A DNA stretch of 64,000 nucleotides from the NCBI RefSeq assembly GCF_900215435.1, contig NZ_OCMY01000001.1:4340001-4404000 (forward strand). The letters run 5' to 3'. The stretch's first letter is position 1; every line of letters begins with the position of its first letter. The stretch comes from Candidatus Pantoea floridensis (lineage in GTDB: Bacteria; Pseudomonadota; Gammaproteobacteria; Enterobacterales; Enterobacteriaceae). A program made the translations under genes and the position numbers. Shown piece after piece: positions 31,190-38,034 of the stretch. Under the pieces are notes generated by a model. That model was not told where the DNA came from and ran no database searches. It saw nothing but the letters and a program-made list of their open reading frames with translations.

Positions 31190-31939
31190 ATGATGCCTGC
31201 CTTAAATCTGCCTAATAAACTTTGGAGACCCCTTGCTGAGGTTAAAAATTTTGTAGAGAAAATGAGTGATGGTGTTCGTCTTCCCCAAATGAGTCAGAAG
31301 GTCAAAAGTTTTGCATCACTCAGCCGTAAAGATAAAGATATTCTGATCCGTTATCTGAACGAACGTGATTGTATCAATGTCATTCAGGCCAGACCGTTAA
31401 ACGGTGGAAATCTTACCACCTTTTTTTTTCATCAAAAATTTGGGCTACCCACTTCTATTCCCGGTTTTGATTGGGACGGCAAAGCGCCGAAAATAACCAT
31501 GCCAGTTGAGGAGAATGTTTTGCCCATCCCCGAGTTCGACGACAAAGCGGTTGTTGATGACGTAGATGACTCTGTTGATGAACCTGAAAAAAATTATCTC
31601 AATGCATCCTCTGTCTCTTCGATTCAGGACATCATAGAGCCTCAAGCAACAAAACCTGAAAAATTACCGATTAAAAACTCAACCTCGGGGAATGTAAAAG
31701 ATGACTCAAATGATCTTCGAAAACGTGCGCTTGAAATGTTGATGGCTGCTGATAGACAGGACCAATCCAGAGTTTCAAAGGTTTTGTCTGAAGACATTAA
31801 GCCCAAAATCGACGAATTTATTATTCGGCTGAATACTGCGAACGATGCCGTACAAAGTACGCTTGATACTCTTTATGATCAGATGGGGGAAGTTGATAAA
31901 ATATCGATGGAGTTTAAGAAATTTTGCGCATCACTCTAA
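31190..31939 (+). CDS. Unknown first gene of the left operon, 249 aa
   Basis: A 249-residue protein starting MMPALNLPNKLWRPLAEVKN. The first 100 residues form a domain with 'DKDILIRYLNERDCINVIQARPLNGGN', then a long acidic linker (about 105-170), and a helical C-terminus of about 70 residues with a coiled-coil look. Lambda has N at this place; nothing here resembles N (no Arg-rich start). It ends at a terminator and precedes the small genes and recE. Function unknown. Confidence 0.6.
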   Translation: MMPALNLPNKLWRPLAEVKNFVEKMSDGVRLPQMSQKVKSFASLSRKDKDILIRYLNERDCINVIQARPLNGGNLTTFFFHQKFGLPTSIPGFDWDGKAPKITMPVEENVLPIPEFDDKAVVDDVDDSVDEPEKNYLNASSVSSIQDIIEPQATKPEKLPIKNSTSGNVKDDSNDLRKRALEMLMAADRQDQSRVSKVLSEDIKPKIDEFIIRLNTANDAVQSTLDTLYDQMGEVDKISMEFKKFCASL

Positions 31940-31947
31940 AAAACTAT

Positions 31948-31970
31948 AAGGCCCAGTTGGGCCTTTTCTT
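31948..31970 (+). terminator. Terminator after the 249-aa gene
   Basis: Stem AAGGCCC/GGGCCTT with an AGTT loop followed by TTCTTTTTC. It stands between the first gene and the small genes before recE, so read-through or antitermination would control recET expression. Confidence 0.7.
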
Positions 31971-31984
31971 TTTCAGGAGAAAAG

Positions 31985-32101
31985 ATGATTATGTTGACTC
32001 TCATTCAGTTCTCTTATTCCCAATGTCATCACTATTTTCTTAAGCAGTTTCATAAGTTAATAGCGTTGCTGAAAGAGAAAGGAGATCCGAGTGTTTATTA
32101 A
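31985..32101 (+). CDS. Small left-operon protein, 38 aa
   Basis: Reads MIMLTLIQFSYSQCHHYFLK to EKGDPSVY. It overlaps the start of the next small gene by 11 bases and contains that gene's ribosome-binding site (AAAGGAG). No family recognised. The tight spacing to the neighbours is the main support. Confidence 0.4.
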   Translation: MIMLTLIQFSYSQCHHYFLKQFHKLIALLKEKGDPSVY

Positions 32102-32306
32102 TAGTGCTGGTGGCCCCGCCAGAATGGAAACAGAGAGCCTTAGCGACTTCGAGTTTATTTCTCTTATGCTCGAATGGCTTCATGCCGAAGGTCTTTCATG
32201 CAATTCTCACTCAATGATAACCGCACCATTAACGCAATCATTACCCGACTTACCAATGAAGACCTCGACATTATCCGAAAAGAGGTTGAACGGCTCCATT
32301 CCTTAA
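32091..32306 (+). CDS. Small left-operon protein, 71 aa
   Basis: Starts at a GTG with AAAGGAG six bases before it (MFINSAGGPARMETESLSDF). It overlaps the 102-aa gene in another frame over its last 109 bases. The segment 'SDFEFISLMLEWLHAEGLSC' is an acidic helix. Not recognised. The C-terminal third may be non-functional overlap. Confidence 0.45.
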   Translation: MFINSAGGPARMETESLSDFEFISLMLEWLHAEGLSCNSHSMITAPLTQSLPDLPMKTSTLSEKRLNGSIP

Positions 32307-32506
32307 AATCCTTCAACCCTTTATTTTCTGCAATCGCAGATTACAACCCCTCTGAATTTACACCTCAGGCTCATGACTGGCTTGATATGAGTGACGTTGA
32401 TTTTCAGATAATGGTCTCTGAATTTTTTTGGGATGCGCTCACCTTTCGCGTCACTCGCGAATATGCGATTGGGATTTTTCTTGATAGAGACGCCAGGGAG
32501 GAATGA
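32198..32506 (+). CDS. Unknown protein before recE, 102 aa
   Basis: Starts at the ATG at 32198 (MQFSLNDNRTINAIITRLTN) with AAGG six bases upstream. The protein is acidic and helical ('EDLDIIRKEVERLHSLKSFN', 'DWLDMSDVDFQIMVSEFFWDAL'). Its stop overlaps the recE start (ATGATG). The overlap suggests coupled expression with the recombination genes. No function known. Confidence 0.6.
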   Translation: MQFSLNDNRTINAIITRLTNEDLDIIRKEVERLHSLKSFNPLFSAIADYNPSEFTPQAHDWLDMSDVDFQIMVSEFFWDALTFRVTREYAIGIFLDRDAREE

Positions 32507-33324
32507 TGGAACCTGGCGTTTATTTTTCTATCAGTAATGAGGACTACCATCGCGGCGCCGGTATCAGTAAATCACAGCTCGATGATGTTGCGATCAGTAT
32601 GGCCGTTTATCAGTGGCGAAAAGATGCGCCAGAAGACGATGAAAAAAAAGAACCTCTGATCATGGGAACGGCTCTTCATTGTGCGTTGCTTGAACCTGAT
32701 CAGTTTTCATCGCGCTTTGTCTGTTCGCCTGAATTTAACCGTCGAACCAATGACGGCAAGAAAGAGGAACAACATTTTCTTGCTGATATGCGAAACCAGG
32801 GAAAGTCTGTTCTTAGTCAGGAGAACTGGCGCAAACTCTCGCTAATGCGCGATTCAACCTTTGCGCATCCCTCAGCAAAATGGTTACTGAATCAGGATGG
32901 CCATTGTGAGGCGTCAATGTACTGGAACGATAACGACACAGGCGTTTTGTGTCGCTGCCGACCTGATAAGTTCTTAAATTCGATGCCGGTCATCATTGAT
33001 GTGAAGAAGGTGAGCGAGATTACCCGTTTTCCACGACACATCGCTGAGTTTCGTTATCACGTTCAGGACGCCTTTTATCGTGAGGGGTTTAAACAGAATT
33101 ACGGTGAAACACCTATGTTCGTTTTCATCGTGGTAAGTGAATCGATTGAGTGTGGTCGCTATCCGGTCAGGGTCTATTCACTGACACCCTACGACGTCGA
33201 GGTCGGAACTCACCTCTTTCGTTCTGACCTGACGCGCTTTGCTAAGGCAATCGAGACAAATGATTTTGGCGGTATAGAGGAAATTTCTCGTCCCGAATGG
33301 GATAAACGGAGTGATTTTTTATGA
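32503..33324 (+). CDS. recE: RecE-type exonuclease (exonuclease VIII, PD-(D/E)XK)
   Basis: A 273-residue exonuclease of the RecE/DUF3799 group. Family marks are 'GVYFSISNEDYHRGAGISKSQL' (core 'YFSISNEDYHRGAGISKSQ'), 'LIMGTALHCALLEPDQF', and the catalytic 'CRPDKFLNSMPVIIDVKK' with the D and K of the PD-(D/E)XK site, then 'YHVQDAFYREGF'. It digests one strand of double-stranded DNA from the 5' end and hands the other to RecT. Only the nuclease domain is present, shorter than E. coli RecE. It overlaps the recT start by four bases. Confidence 0.9.
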   Translation: MMEPGVYFSISNEDYHRGAGISKSQLDDVAISMAVYQWRKDAPEDDEKKEPLIMGTALHCALLEPDQFSSRFVCSPEFNRRTNDGKKEEQHFLADMRNQGKSVLSQENWRKLSLMRDSTFAHPSAKWLLNQDGHCEASMYWNDNDTGVLCRCRPDKFLNSMPVIIDVKKVSEITRFPRHIAEFRYHVQDAFYREGFKQNYGETPMFVFIVVSESIECGRYPVRVYSLTPYDVEVGTHLFRSDLTRFAKAIETNDFGGIEEISRPEWDKRSDFL

Positions 33325-34199
33325 ATGATGTTGTTGTTCACGATCCATCGAATACGCGATCAGCCATTTTTTCGCCGACGACACTTGAGAAACTTCAGGC
33401 TTTCGCTGAGCAAATGGCGTTAAGCCGTGTTTCGATTCCTAATCATCTTGTCGGAAAGCCTGCTGATTGTCTTGCTGTGGCGCTTCAGGCGGTTCAGTGG
33501 AACATGAACCCGTATTCAGTGGCGCAAAAGACGAGCGTAGTAAATGGTCAGCTCTGTTTTGAGGCTCAGCTCGTTAACGCAATCGTTACCAGCTCTCACG
33601 CTGTGAGTTCACGATTCAAATATAAGTACGAAGGTCCGTGGGAAAAATATCGACCTGGCGATCGCAGCGCTAGCGCGGAAAAAGGACTATGCGTCAGTGT
33701 TGGAGCTGTTTTGGCAGGTGAGAGCGAAATCACCTGGGGTGAACCTCTCTATCTTGAGTTCATCAAGGTCCGAAACTCACCGCTCTGGATTACAGCTCCC
33801 AAACAACAGATCGCTTACCTTGCTGTTAAGTATTGGGCGCGCCTCTTTGCGCCTGATGTCATCCTGGGCGTGTATACGCCTGATGAAATTGGACCAAAAA
33901 TCGAACGTGATGTTACGCCTGTTGAGGTTCCAAAAACAGCCTCTGATCTCAATGCTGTCATCAATCAAACGCCTGTCGTTGAAACGAAGTGGATCGATAA
34001 AGAGACGCGCACACCTGGTGAGCTGGTGGACTCTTTCTGTGACGCCGCACCTCGTGCGAAGACAGTTAAGGATCTAAATCAGTTTTACTCTTACTGCTCT
34101 CAGCACATCGAAAATGAACCTAATTTGATGATTATTGCAACAGATGTTTATCAAACCTGCCTCGCCAATTTTACAAGCGACAATACTTCGAAGTCTTAA
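33321..34199 (+). CDS. recT: RecT single-strand annealing protein
   Basis: A 292-residue RecT annealase. Visible signatures are 'LVGKPADCLAVALQAVQWNMNPYSVAQKTSVVNGQLCFEAQLVNAIV' (core 'AVQWNMNPYSVAQKTSVVNG'), then 'APKQQIAYLAVKYWARLFAPDVILGVYTPDEI' (core 'AYLAVKYWARLFAPDVI'). It anneals complementary strands with RecE during phage recombination. The pair replaces the lambda Exo-Bet system. Confidence 0.93.
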   Translation: MNDVVVHDPSNTRSAIFSPTTLEKLQAFAEQMALSRVSIPNHLVGKPADCLAVALQAVQWNMNPYSVAQKTSVVNGQLCFEAQLVNAIVTSSHAVSSRFKYKYEGPWEKYRPGDRSASAEKGLCVSVGAVLAGESEITWGEPLYLEFIKVRNSPLWITAPKQQIAYLAVKYWARLFAPDVILGVYTPDEIGPKIERDVTPVEVPKTASDLNAVINQTPVVETKWIDKETRTPGELVDSFCDAAPRAKTVKDLNQFYSYCSQHIENEPNLMIIATDVYQTCLANFTSDNTSKS

Positions 34200-34310
34200 A
34201 ATCACCATCTGAAAATTTCCTGAAAAAAGGCTTAGATCGGTAATTTTTTTCCGTTTTTTTTAGCGAACATGTTGTTCTTTTTATCAAGTAGAGCTTTTTG
34301 AGGGTAAAAA

Positions 34311-35225
34311 ATGAACAAGCTTCTCAATCGTTTCTCATGGGACGATCTGAAGATCATTCAGGCAATTGGAGAATACGGGAACCTCTCTCGCGCCTCAGCT
34401 TTTCTGGATATAAACAACTCTACTTTGTTTCGTCGTCTTGGGGCGCTTGAGGAGTTGTTAGGCTTGCCATTGTTCTTGCGGACCCGAACTCAGTATGTAC
34501 CAACTCATGCCGGAAATGAGTTGATTCAGTTAGCGCAAAGCATGAAAGATCAGTTGAAATGCGTACTAACGAATGTCACTGAGGAGGTGCGTGGTTATGT
34601 TGGTGAAATCCGCATAGCGACAAACGACGCACTTCTTCAGGATTATCTTACTCCGCTCATTGCAACATTCTCTCTCGAAAACCCGCAAATCAGTTTCTTT
34701 GTGAGCGTGGGAAACGAGGAGGTGAACCTGGAAACAGGCGGCGCTGACATTGCGTTTCGAGCTACAAACCAGGTTCCTGATCATCTTTCCGGTCGAAAAG
34801 TTGGGATCGCAAAATGGGCGATTTATGGCAATAAATCAGAATGGGAAGGCTCAACCCTCAGCGTTGACCAACTCAAGGTAAATCGCTGGCTGGGTTTCAC
34901 ACCCTCTCTTTCTCGTCTCCGGGCGCACAAGTGGATTGAAGCTAATGTAGACAAAGAGAGGATTGTTTATCGGGGCGATTCAGTTCTGAGTATTGCAAGT
35001 GCGATTCATAATCGTATGGGGATCGGTCTGATGCCTGTAATGCATTCTCGCCATTATGATGACCTCGTTCGCCTGAGTCCGGTCTTTCCAGATATTGAGG
35101 AAGAACTTTGGTTTCTCGCTCACCCGGAGGTAAGGAAATCCGCAAAGATCAGGGAATTCATTAATCACTGTGCGGAATATATCGCTAAGCATGAAGACGA
35201 AATATTTCAGGATGGTTCCGCATAG
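34311..35225 (+). CDS. LysR-type transcriptional regulator
   Basis: A 304-residue LysR regulator. Residues 10-70 carry the HTH ('DLKIIQAIGEYGNLSRASAFLDINNSTLFRRLGALEELLG', core 'SRASAFLDINNSTLFRRL'), and residues 90-295 the effector-binding fold ('GEIRIATNDALLQDYLTPLIATF'). It stands between recT and the isochorismatase-family gene, which is 490 bases on, in the same direction. Its target is probably that hydrolase. Chromosomal-type genes here look like cargo inserted in the phage operon. Confidence 0.85.
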   Translation: MNKLLNRFSWDDLKIIQAIGEYGNLSRASAFLDINNSTLFRRLGALEELLGLPLFLRTRTQYVPTHAGNELIQLAQSMKDQLKCVLTNVTEEVRGYVGEIRIATNDALLQDYLTPLIATFSLENPQISFFVSVGNEEVNLETGGADIAFRATNQVPDHLSGRKVGIAKWAIYGNKSEWEGSTLSVDQLKVNRWLGFTPSLSRLRAHKWIEANVDKERIVYRGDSVLSIASAIHNRMGIGLMPVMHSRHYDDLVRLSPVFPDIEEELWFLAHPEVRKSAKIREFINHCAEYIAKHEDEIFQDGSA

Positions 35226-35714
35226 ATTGACACGTTTTCTAAGCCGCCTGTCGTATCTTGAAACTTCAGGCGGGTTCTAAAGAAATCTTTCAATTCTGCA
35301 ATTATGCCGCATCTTACAGGCGATTTTTGAAAGTATCTCTTTTACCCCCCCCTCTTTAGAATCCGTTTGTTGATGTTCTCCATAATAATAAAACTGGAAG
35401 TGTCGTGAATTTACGCCTGAACGCATCCGTTCAGGCTTTTTTTTGCTTCTAATTTCCCTAAACCATACGGATATGTCAATTATTATCATTTCATGTGAAT
35501 TTGGTTTTATTTTGTACAAGACTCGCCTCCTTACCTGTTAAATAACAATGTGTTCATCTGAGCGAAAACTATCTTTATTTTTCAAAGTTGTTTTTGCAAA
35601 AGTGAAAGTACATTTATGAATAAAATTAGTTATAGTTCTTCCCGTCAACAAGATGACCTCCAAATAAGATTCTTGTAGACCTAATTTTATAACCACTAAT
35701 AGTAAGGAAGTCAC
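35226..35714. other. Gap between LysR gene and hydrolase with two terminators
   Basis: No protein gene recognised. After the LysR gene a hairpin with arms CCGCCTG/CAGGCGG (35243-35273) lacks a strong T run. A strong terminator follows at 35414-35444 (GCCTGAACG/CGTTCAGGC with eight T). The rest is A+T-rich, and probably holds the hydrolase promoter (35,560-35,700), where a LysR site would be expected. Confidence 0.5.
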
Positions 35715-36380
35715 ATGACTGATATTAAAGCTGTTGCCGTTGAGCCTAAGAACCTTCTGAACCCGCATAACCACGCTTTAGTTCTGCTGGATCATCAGTC
35801 TCAGATGGCTTTTAACGTAAAGTCAATCGACATCGGTTCTTTACGTTCTAACACTGCAATTCTTGCAGAAACCGGCAAGGCGTTTAATGTTCCAACCATT
35901 ATTTCTACAATCAGCCGTAGTGATTTCGCGGGTCCGGTTTTCCCTGAGGTCTCTAAAGTGTTCCCGAACACGAAGAGCTATATCAACCGCACCACTTCTG
36001 ACGCGATTGAAGATCAGAATTTTGTCGATGCGATTAACGCAACCGGCAAACAGCGTATCGTTATCGCTGGTCTGTGGACCTCTGTTTGCCTGAACGGTCC
36101 GGTTCAAGGGCTGCTTGAGCAAGGTTTTGAAGTCTATGTAGTTGCTGACGCCTCAGGCGATATGTCTCATGAGGCTCACGTTATGGCGATGCATCGTATG
36201 ATCCAGTCTGGCGCTGTGCCGATCACTTCAACTGCCTACCTGCTGGAACTTCAGCGTGACTGGGAACGTAAAGAGACCTATCCGGCAACTATGGAAATAT
36301 CACAGGCTCATTCAGGCGCGTTCGGTATTGGTATTCAGTACGCTTACGATATGGTTCACGGTAATCGCGGCATCGAATAA
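35715..36380 (+). CDS. Isochorismatase-family (YcaC-like) cysteine hydrolase
   Basis: A 221-residue hydrolase of the isochorismatase-like superfamily. The N-terminal Asp is in 'NHALVLLDHQSQMAF', and the nucleophile Cys in 'GLWTSVCLNGPVQGLLEQGFEVYVVADASGDMSHEAHVMAM' (core 'IAGLWTSVCLNGPVQGLLEQ'). The pattern fits YcaC-like members, whose natural substrates are mostly unknown, rather than true isochorismatases. Regulated presumably by the LysR gene upstream. It ends before a terminator and the phage xis gene. Confidence 0.85.
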   Translation: MTDIKAVAVEPKNLLNPHNHALVLLDHQSQMAFNVKSIDIGSLRSNTAILAETGKAFNVPTIISTISRSDFAGPVFPEVSKVFPNTKSYINRTTSDAIEDQNFVDAINATGKQRIVIAGLWTSVCLNGPVQGLLEQGFEVYVVADASGDMSHEAHVMAMHRMIQSGAVPITSTAYLLELQRDWERKETYPATMEISQAHSGAFGIGIQYAYDMVHGNRGIE

Positions 36381-36465
36381 GCCCGATACCTTAGCAACGT
36401 TTTGTTTTCCCCACCAGGGAAGGAAATAAAACAAAAGGTAGTCTCATCCTCTATTATTTTGTTTT

Positions 36466-36488
36466 CCCCCGCTTCGGCGGGGTTTTTC
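36466..36488 (+). terminator. Terminator of the hydrolase gene
   Basis: Stem CCCCGC/GCGGGG with a TTCG loop followed by five T, about 85 bases after the stop codon. Confidence 0.85.
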
Positions 36489-36570
36489 TCGTTCTGAAAC
36501 CCGGATAACACTCTTTCTTTCATGCGCCCGTCTCTGACGTTCTGGCGCTTTTTGTCATGGAGTTAGATTG

Positions 36571-36807
36571 ATGAAGGCTTATATTACTTTGCGCGAGTGG
36601 AATGAACGTCAACCAAAACCGCGTTCAATTGAACAGGTCAGGCGCTGGGTTCGTTCCGGCAAACTGTACCCTCCCCCTTATCTTGATGGAAGAGAGTATT
36701 TGATTCAGGAAACGGCGGTTAAAATAAATCCGAGCAAACCGAAACAATTTGCTTCAGAAAATAACAAGCTGATACTAAGAGATCGCATCAGGAAGGATCG
36801 CAGATAA
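36571..36807 (+). CDS. xis: Lambda Xis-type excisionase
   Basis: A 78-residue lambda Xis homologue: 'ITLREWNERQPKPRSIEQVRRWVRSGKLYPPPYLDGREYLIQETAVKI' (core 'SIEQVRRWVRSGKLYPPPYL') matches lambda Xis at nearly the same length and spacing ('LQEWNARQ', 'TVRRWVR', 'FPPPVKDGREYLF'). Xis directs integrase toward excision. The ATG at 36571 has GGAG eight bases upstream. The next gene should be int, but no integrase follows here. Confidence 0.88.
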   Translation: MKAYITLREWNERQPKPRSIEQVRRWVRSGKLYPPPYLDGREYLIQETAVKINPSKPKQFASENNKLILRDRIRKDRR

Positions 36808-36921
36808 CACAGTTTAAACAATAGCTCTAATCGGTTTTTTCTCATTCAAAATCGCTCAGTCTGATAAATTATTTTCTTGACAGATGGGATGATTCATTCT
36901 TTTGTAAAAGAGAAAACTGTT

Positions 36922-37242
36922 ATGGAAGAAGGATATTACAAGTTAACAATGGTTGCATTAAATGGAACCACCATTTCAATAAGAGTATTGGTCCGTGACG
37001 GTCAACTTTTAGGACAAGCTCTGTCTTACAACGTTTATGGCTCAATTCATCATGATTCTGTGTTACTCGGCGTGTCACGACTGGGTTCAAATAAACGCTC
37101 TCCATTCTTAGGAGATTTTCAATCATTCCGCTTCACAGGAAAAATTGAAACTGCTCCCTTCGGTTATGCCATTAATCTTGATGAAGATTGTGAGTTACCT
37201 GTAAATATCTCCTTTACCGATTATTCAGAACTGAAGGAATGA
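36922..37242 (+). CDS. GrlR-like small beta-barrel protein (tentative), first of a pair
   Basis: A 106-residue protein, starting MEEGYYKLTMVALNGTTISI, with an upstream in-frame ATG and TTG also possible. The pattern is beta-rich ('YYKLTMVALNG', 'VLVRDGQLLGQALSYNVYGSI'). GrlR of the LEE pathogenicity island is a small barrel of about 120 residues starting 'DGIYSI', and similar proteins occur in prophages. The second copy is closer to that pattern. Overlaps the next gene (ATGA). Tentative: could also be an unrelated barrel. Confidence 0.5.
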   Translation: MEEGYYKLTMVALNGTTISIRVLVRDGQLLGQALSYNVYGSIHHDSVLLGVSRLGSNKRSPFLGDFQSFRFTGKIETAPFGYAINLDEDCELPVNISFTDYSELKE

Positions 37243-37568
37243 TAATGGTTGATGGAATTTATAATATTGTCGTGACAAACAGAACTGGTCAATTAGAACG
37301 TTTCCGTTGTGGCATCACTGATTCAGAAATTACCGCCTGGAATGAAAATTATTATTTGTCAGGCACTATCGGATATTATAACTCTAATATCCATTTTAAG
37401 CGGTCAAGTACGGCGCAAGAAAAAAAAAGCTTTTTAATCTCAGATTATGACGATTATTCTTTTGAAGGTTTCACGACTGTTCATAGTGATGGATTCACCA
37501 TTGTTCAGCCAGGAGGATTAGAACTGGTCATTGTTGCCATTGAGAAAGACGGCTCAGTAATCATTTAA
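37239..37568 (+). CDS. GrlR-like small beta-barrel protein (tentative), second of a pair
   Basis: A 109-residue protein, starting MIMVDGIYNIVVTNRTGQLE and ending EKDGSVII. Its opening 'MIM.DGIY.I' is the same as that of GrlR, which binds the T3SS activator GrlA. The body is beta-rich ('YYLSGTIGYYNSNIHFKRSS', 'SDGFTIVQPGG'). It is translationally coupled to the previous gene. A regulatory part in the adjacent hrp system is only a guess; no binding partner is apparent. Confidence 0.5.
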   Translation: MIMVDGIYNIVVTNRTGQLERFRCGITDSEITAWNENYYLSGTIGYYNSNIHFKRSSTAQEKKSFLISDYDDYSFEGFTTVHSDGFTIVQPGGLELVIVAIEKDGSVII

Positions 37569-37585
37569 ACGTGGAAAATTTTGTT

Positions 37586-37867
37586 ATGAATATGATCAAT
37601 CCAACAAACTGTTCAGGGTCCATTCTCTTTCCTGAAAAGGGAAAAGAAAAGGCAAAGATCACAAGACTTTTTACGCGGCCTGACCTTTGGAAGATAAAAT
37701 CAAGCCTAAACGTCACTGCCGAACAGCTGGCGGTTTGCTTAGGTGTTAGCCCATCACTTGCTAATGGATGGCTGAACGGTACACGAAAGCCAATAGGACC
37801 AGCTCGTAAGCTGCTCCTTCTGCTTGAGGGCGATCCTTCCCTTGCAGAAAAACTTAAAGCTTTATAA
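37586..37867 (+). CDS. Small XRE-type HTH protein
   Basis: A 93-residue protein whose C-terminal half is an HTH: 'LWKIKSSLNVTAEQLAVCLGVSPSLANGWLNGTRKPIGPARKLLLLLE' (core 'AEQLAVCLGVSPSLANGWLN'), typical of the XRE/MqsA-type C-terminus. It is the last phage-side gene before dspE, in the same direction, and ends at a terminator-like hairpin. It may regulate the phage operon or, less likely, dspE. Start codon uncertain: a GTG at 37571 is in frame. Confidence 0.65.
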   Translation: MNMINPTNCSGSILFPEKGKEKAKITRLFTRPDLWKIKSSLNVTAEQLAVCLGVSPSLANGWLNGTRKPIGPARKLLLLLEGDPSLAEKLKAL

Positions 37868-37880
37868 TGCTTCAGCCAGT

Positions 37881-37914
37881 GACAGGCGCTATGTATCAGC
37901 GTCTGTCTGATTTT
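37881..37914 (+). terminator. Terminator-like hairpin ending the phage-side operon
   Basis: Arms GACAGGCGCT and AGCGTCTGTC (one mismatch) with a 7-base loop followed by TGATTTT. It separates the phage-type genes from the dspE promoter. Confidence 0.55.
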
Positions 37915-37971
37915 AAAAAACCTTAATTATTAATAGATTAAAGAAGATAGCCCCCATATTTTAACTTATAT

Positions 37972-37999
37972 GGAACAAATAGCCCTTATTGTTTACATA
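37972..37999 (+). promoter_or_regulatory. hrp box for dspE (degenerate)
   Basis: GGAACA, a 15-base spacer, then TTACATA, 35 bases before the ATG. It fits the cluster's shared form GGAAC(N)-N15-NNACNNA, though both halves differ from the textbook GGAACC and CCACNNA. Confidence 0.5.
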
Positions 38000-38034
38000 C
38001 CTTAGGTTAAGCTAACGATAAAAGGGAAACTGAT

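Noticed and set aside
1..34310. Search for lysis genes (holin, endolysin, Rz)
   Set aside because: None found; they may lie beyond the left edge with the tail genes.
37239..37568. Idea that the small proteins before dspE are its missing chaperones
   Set aside because: They are beta-rich without the amphipathic helix and acidic character of T3SS chaperones, and lie upstream of dspE.
36381..38034. Search for integrase, attachment repeat or tRNA after xis
   Set aside because: None could be seen; no tRNA cloverleaf and no long repeat that recurs in the window.
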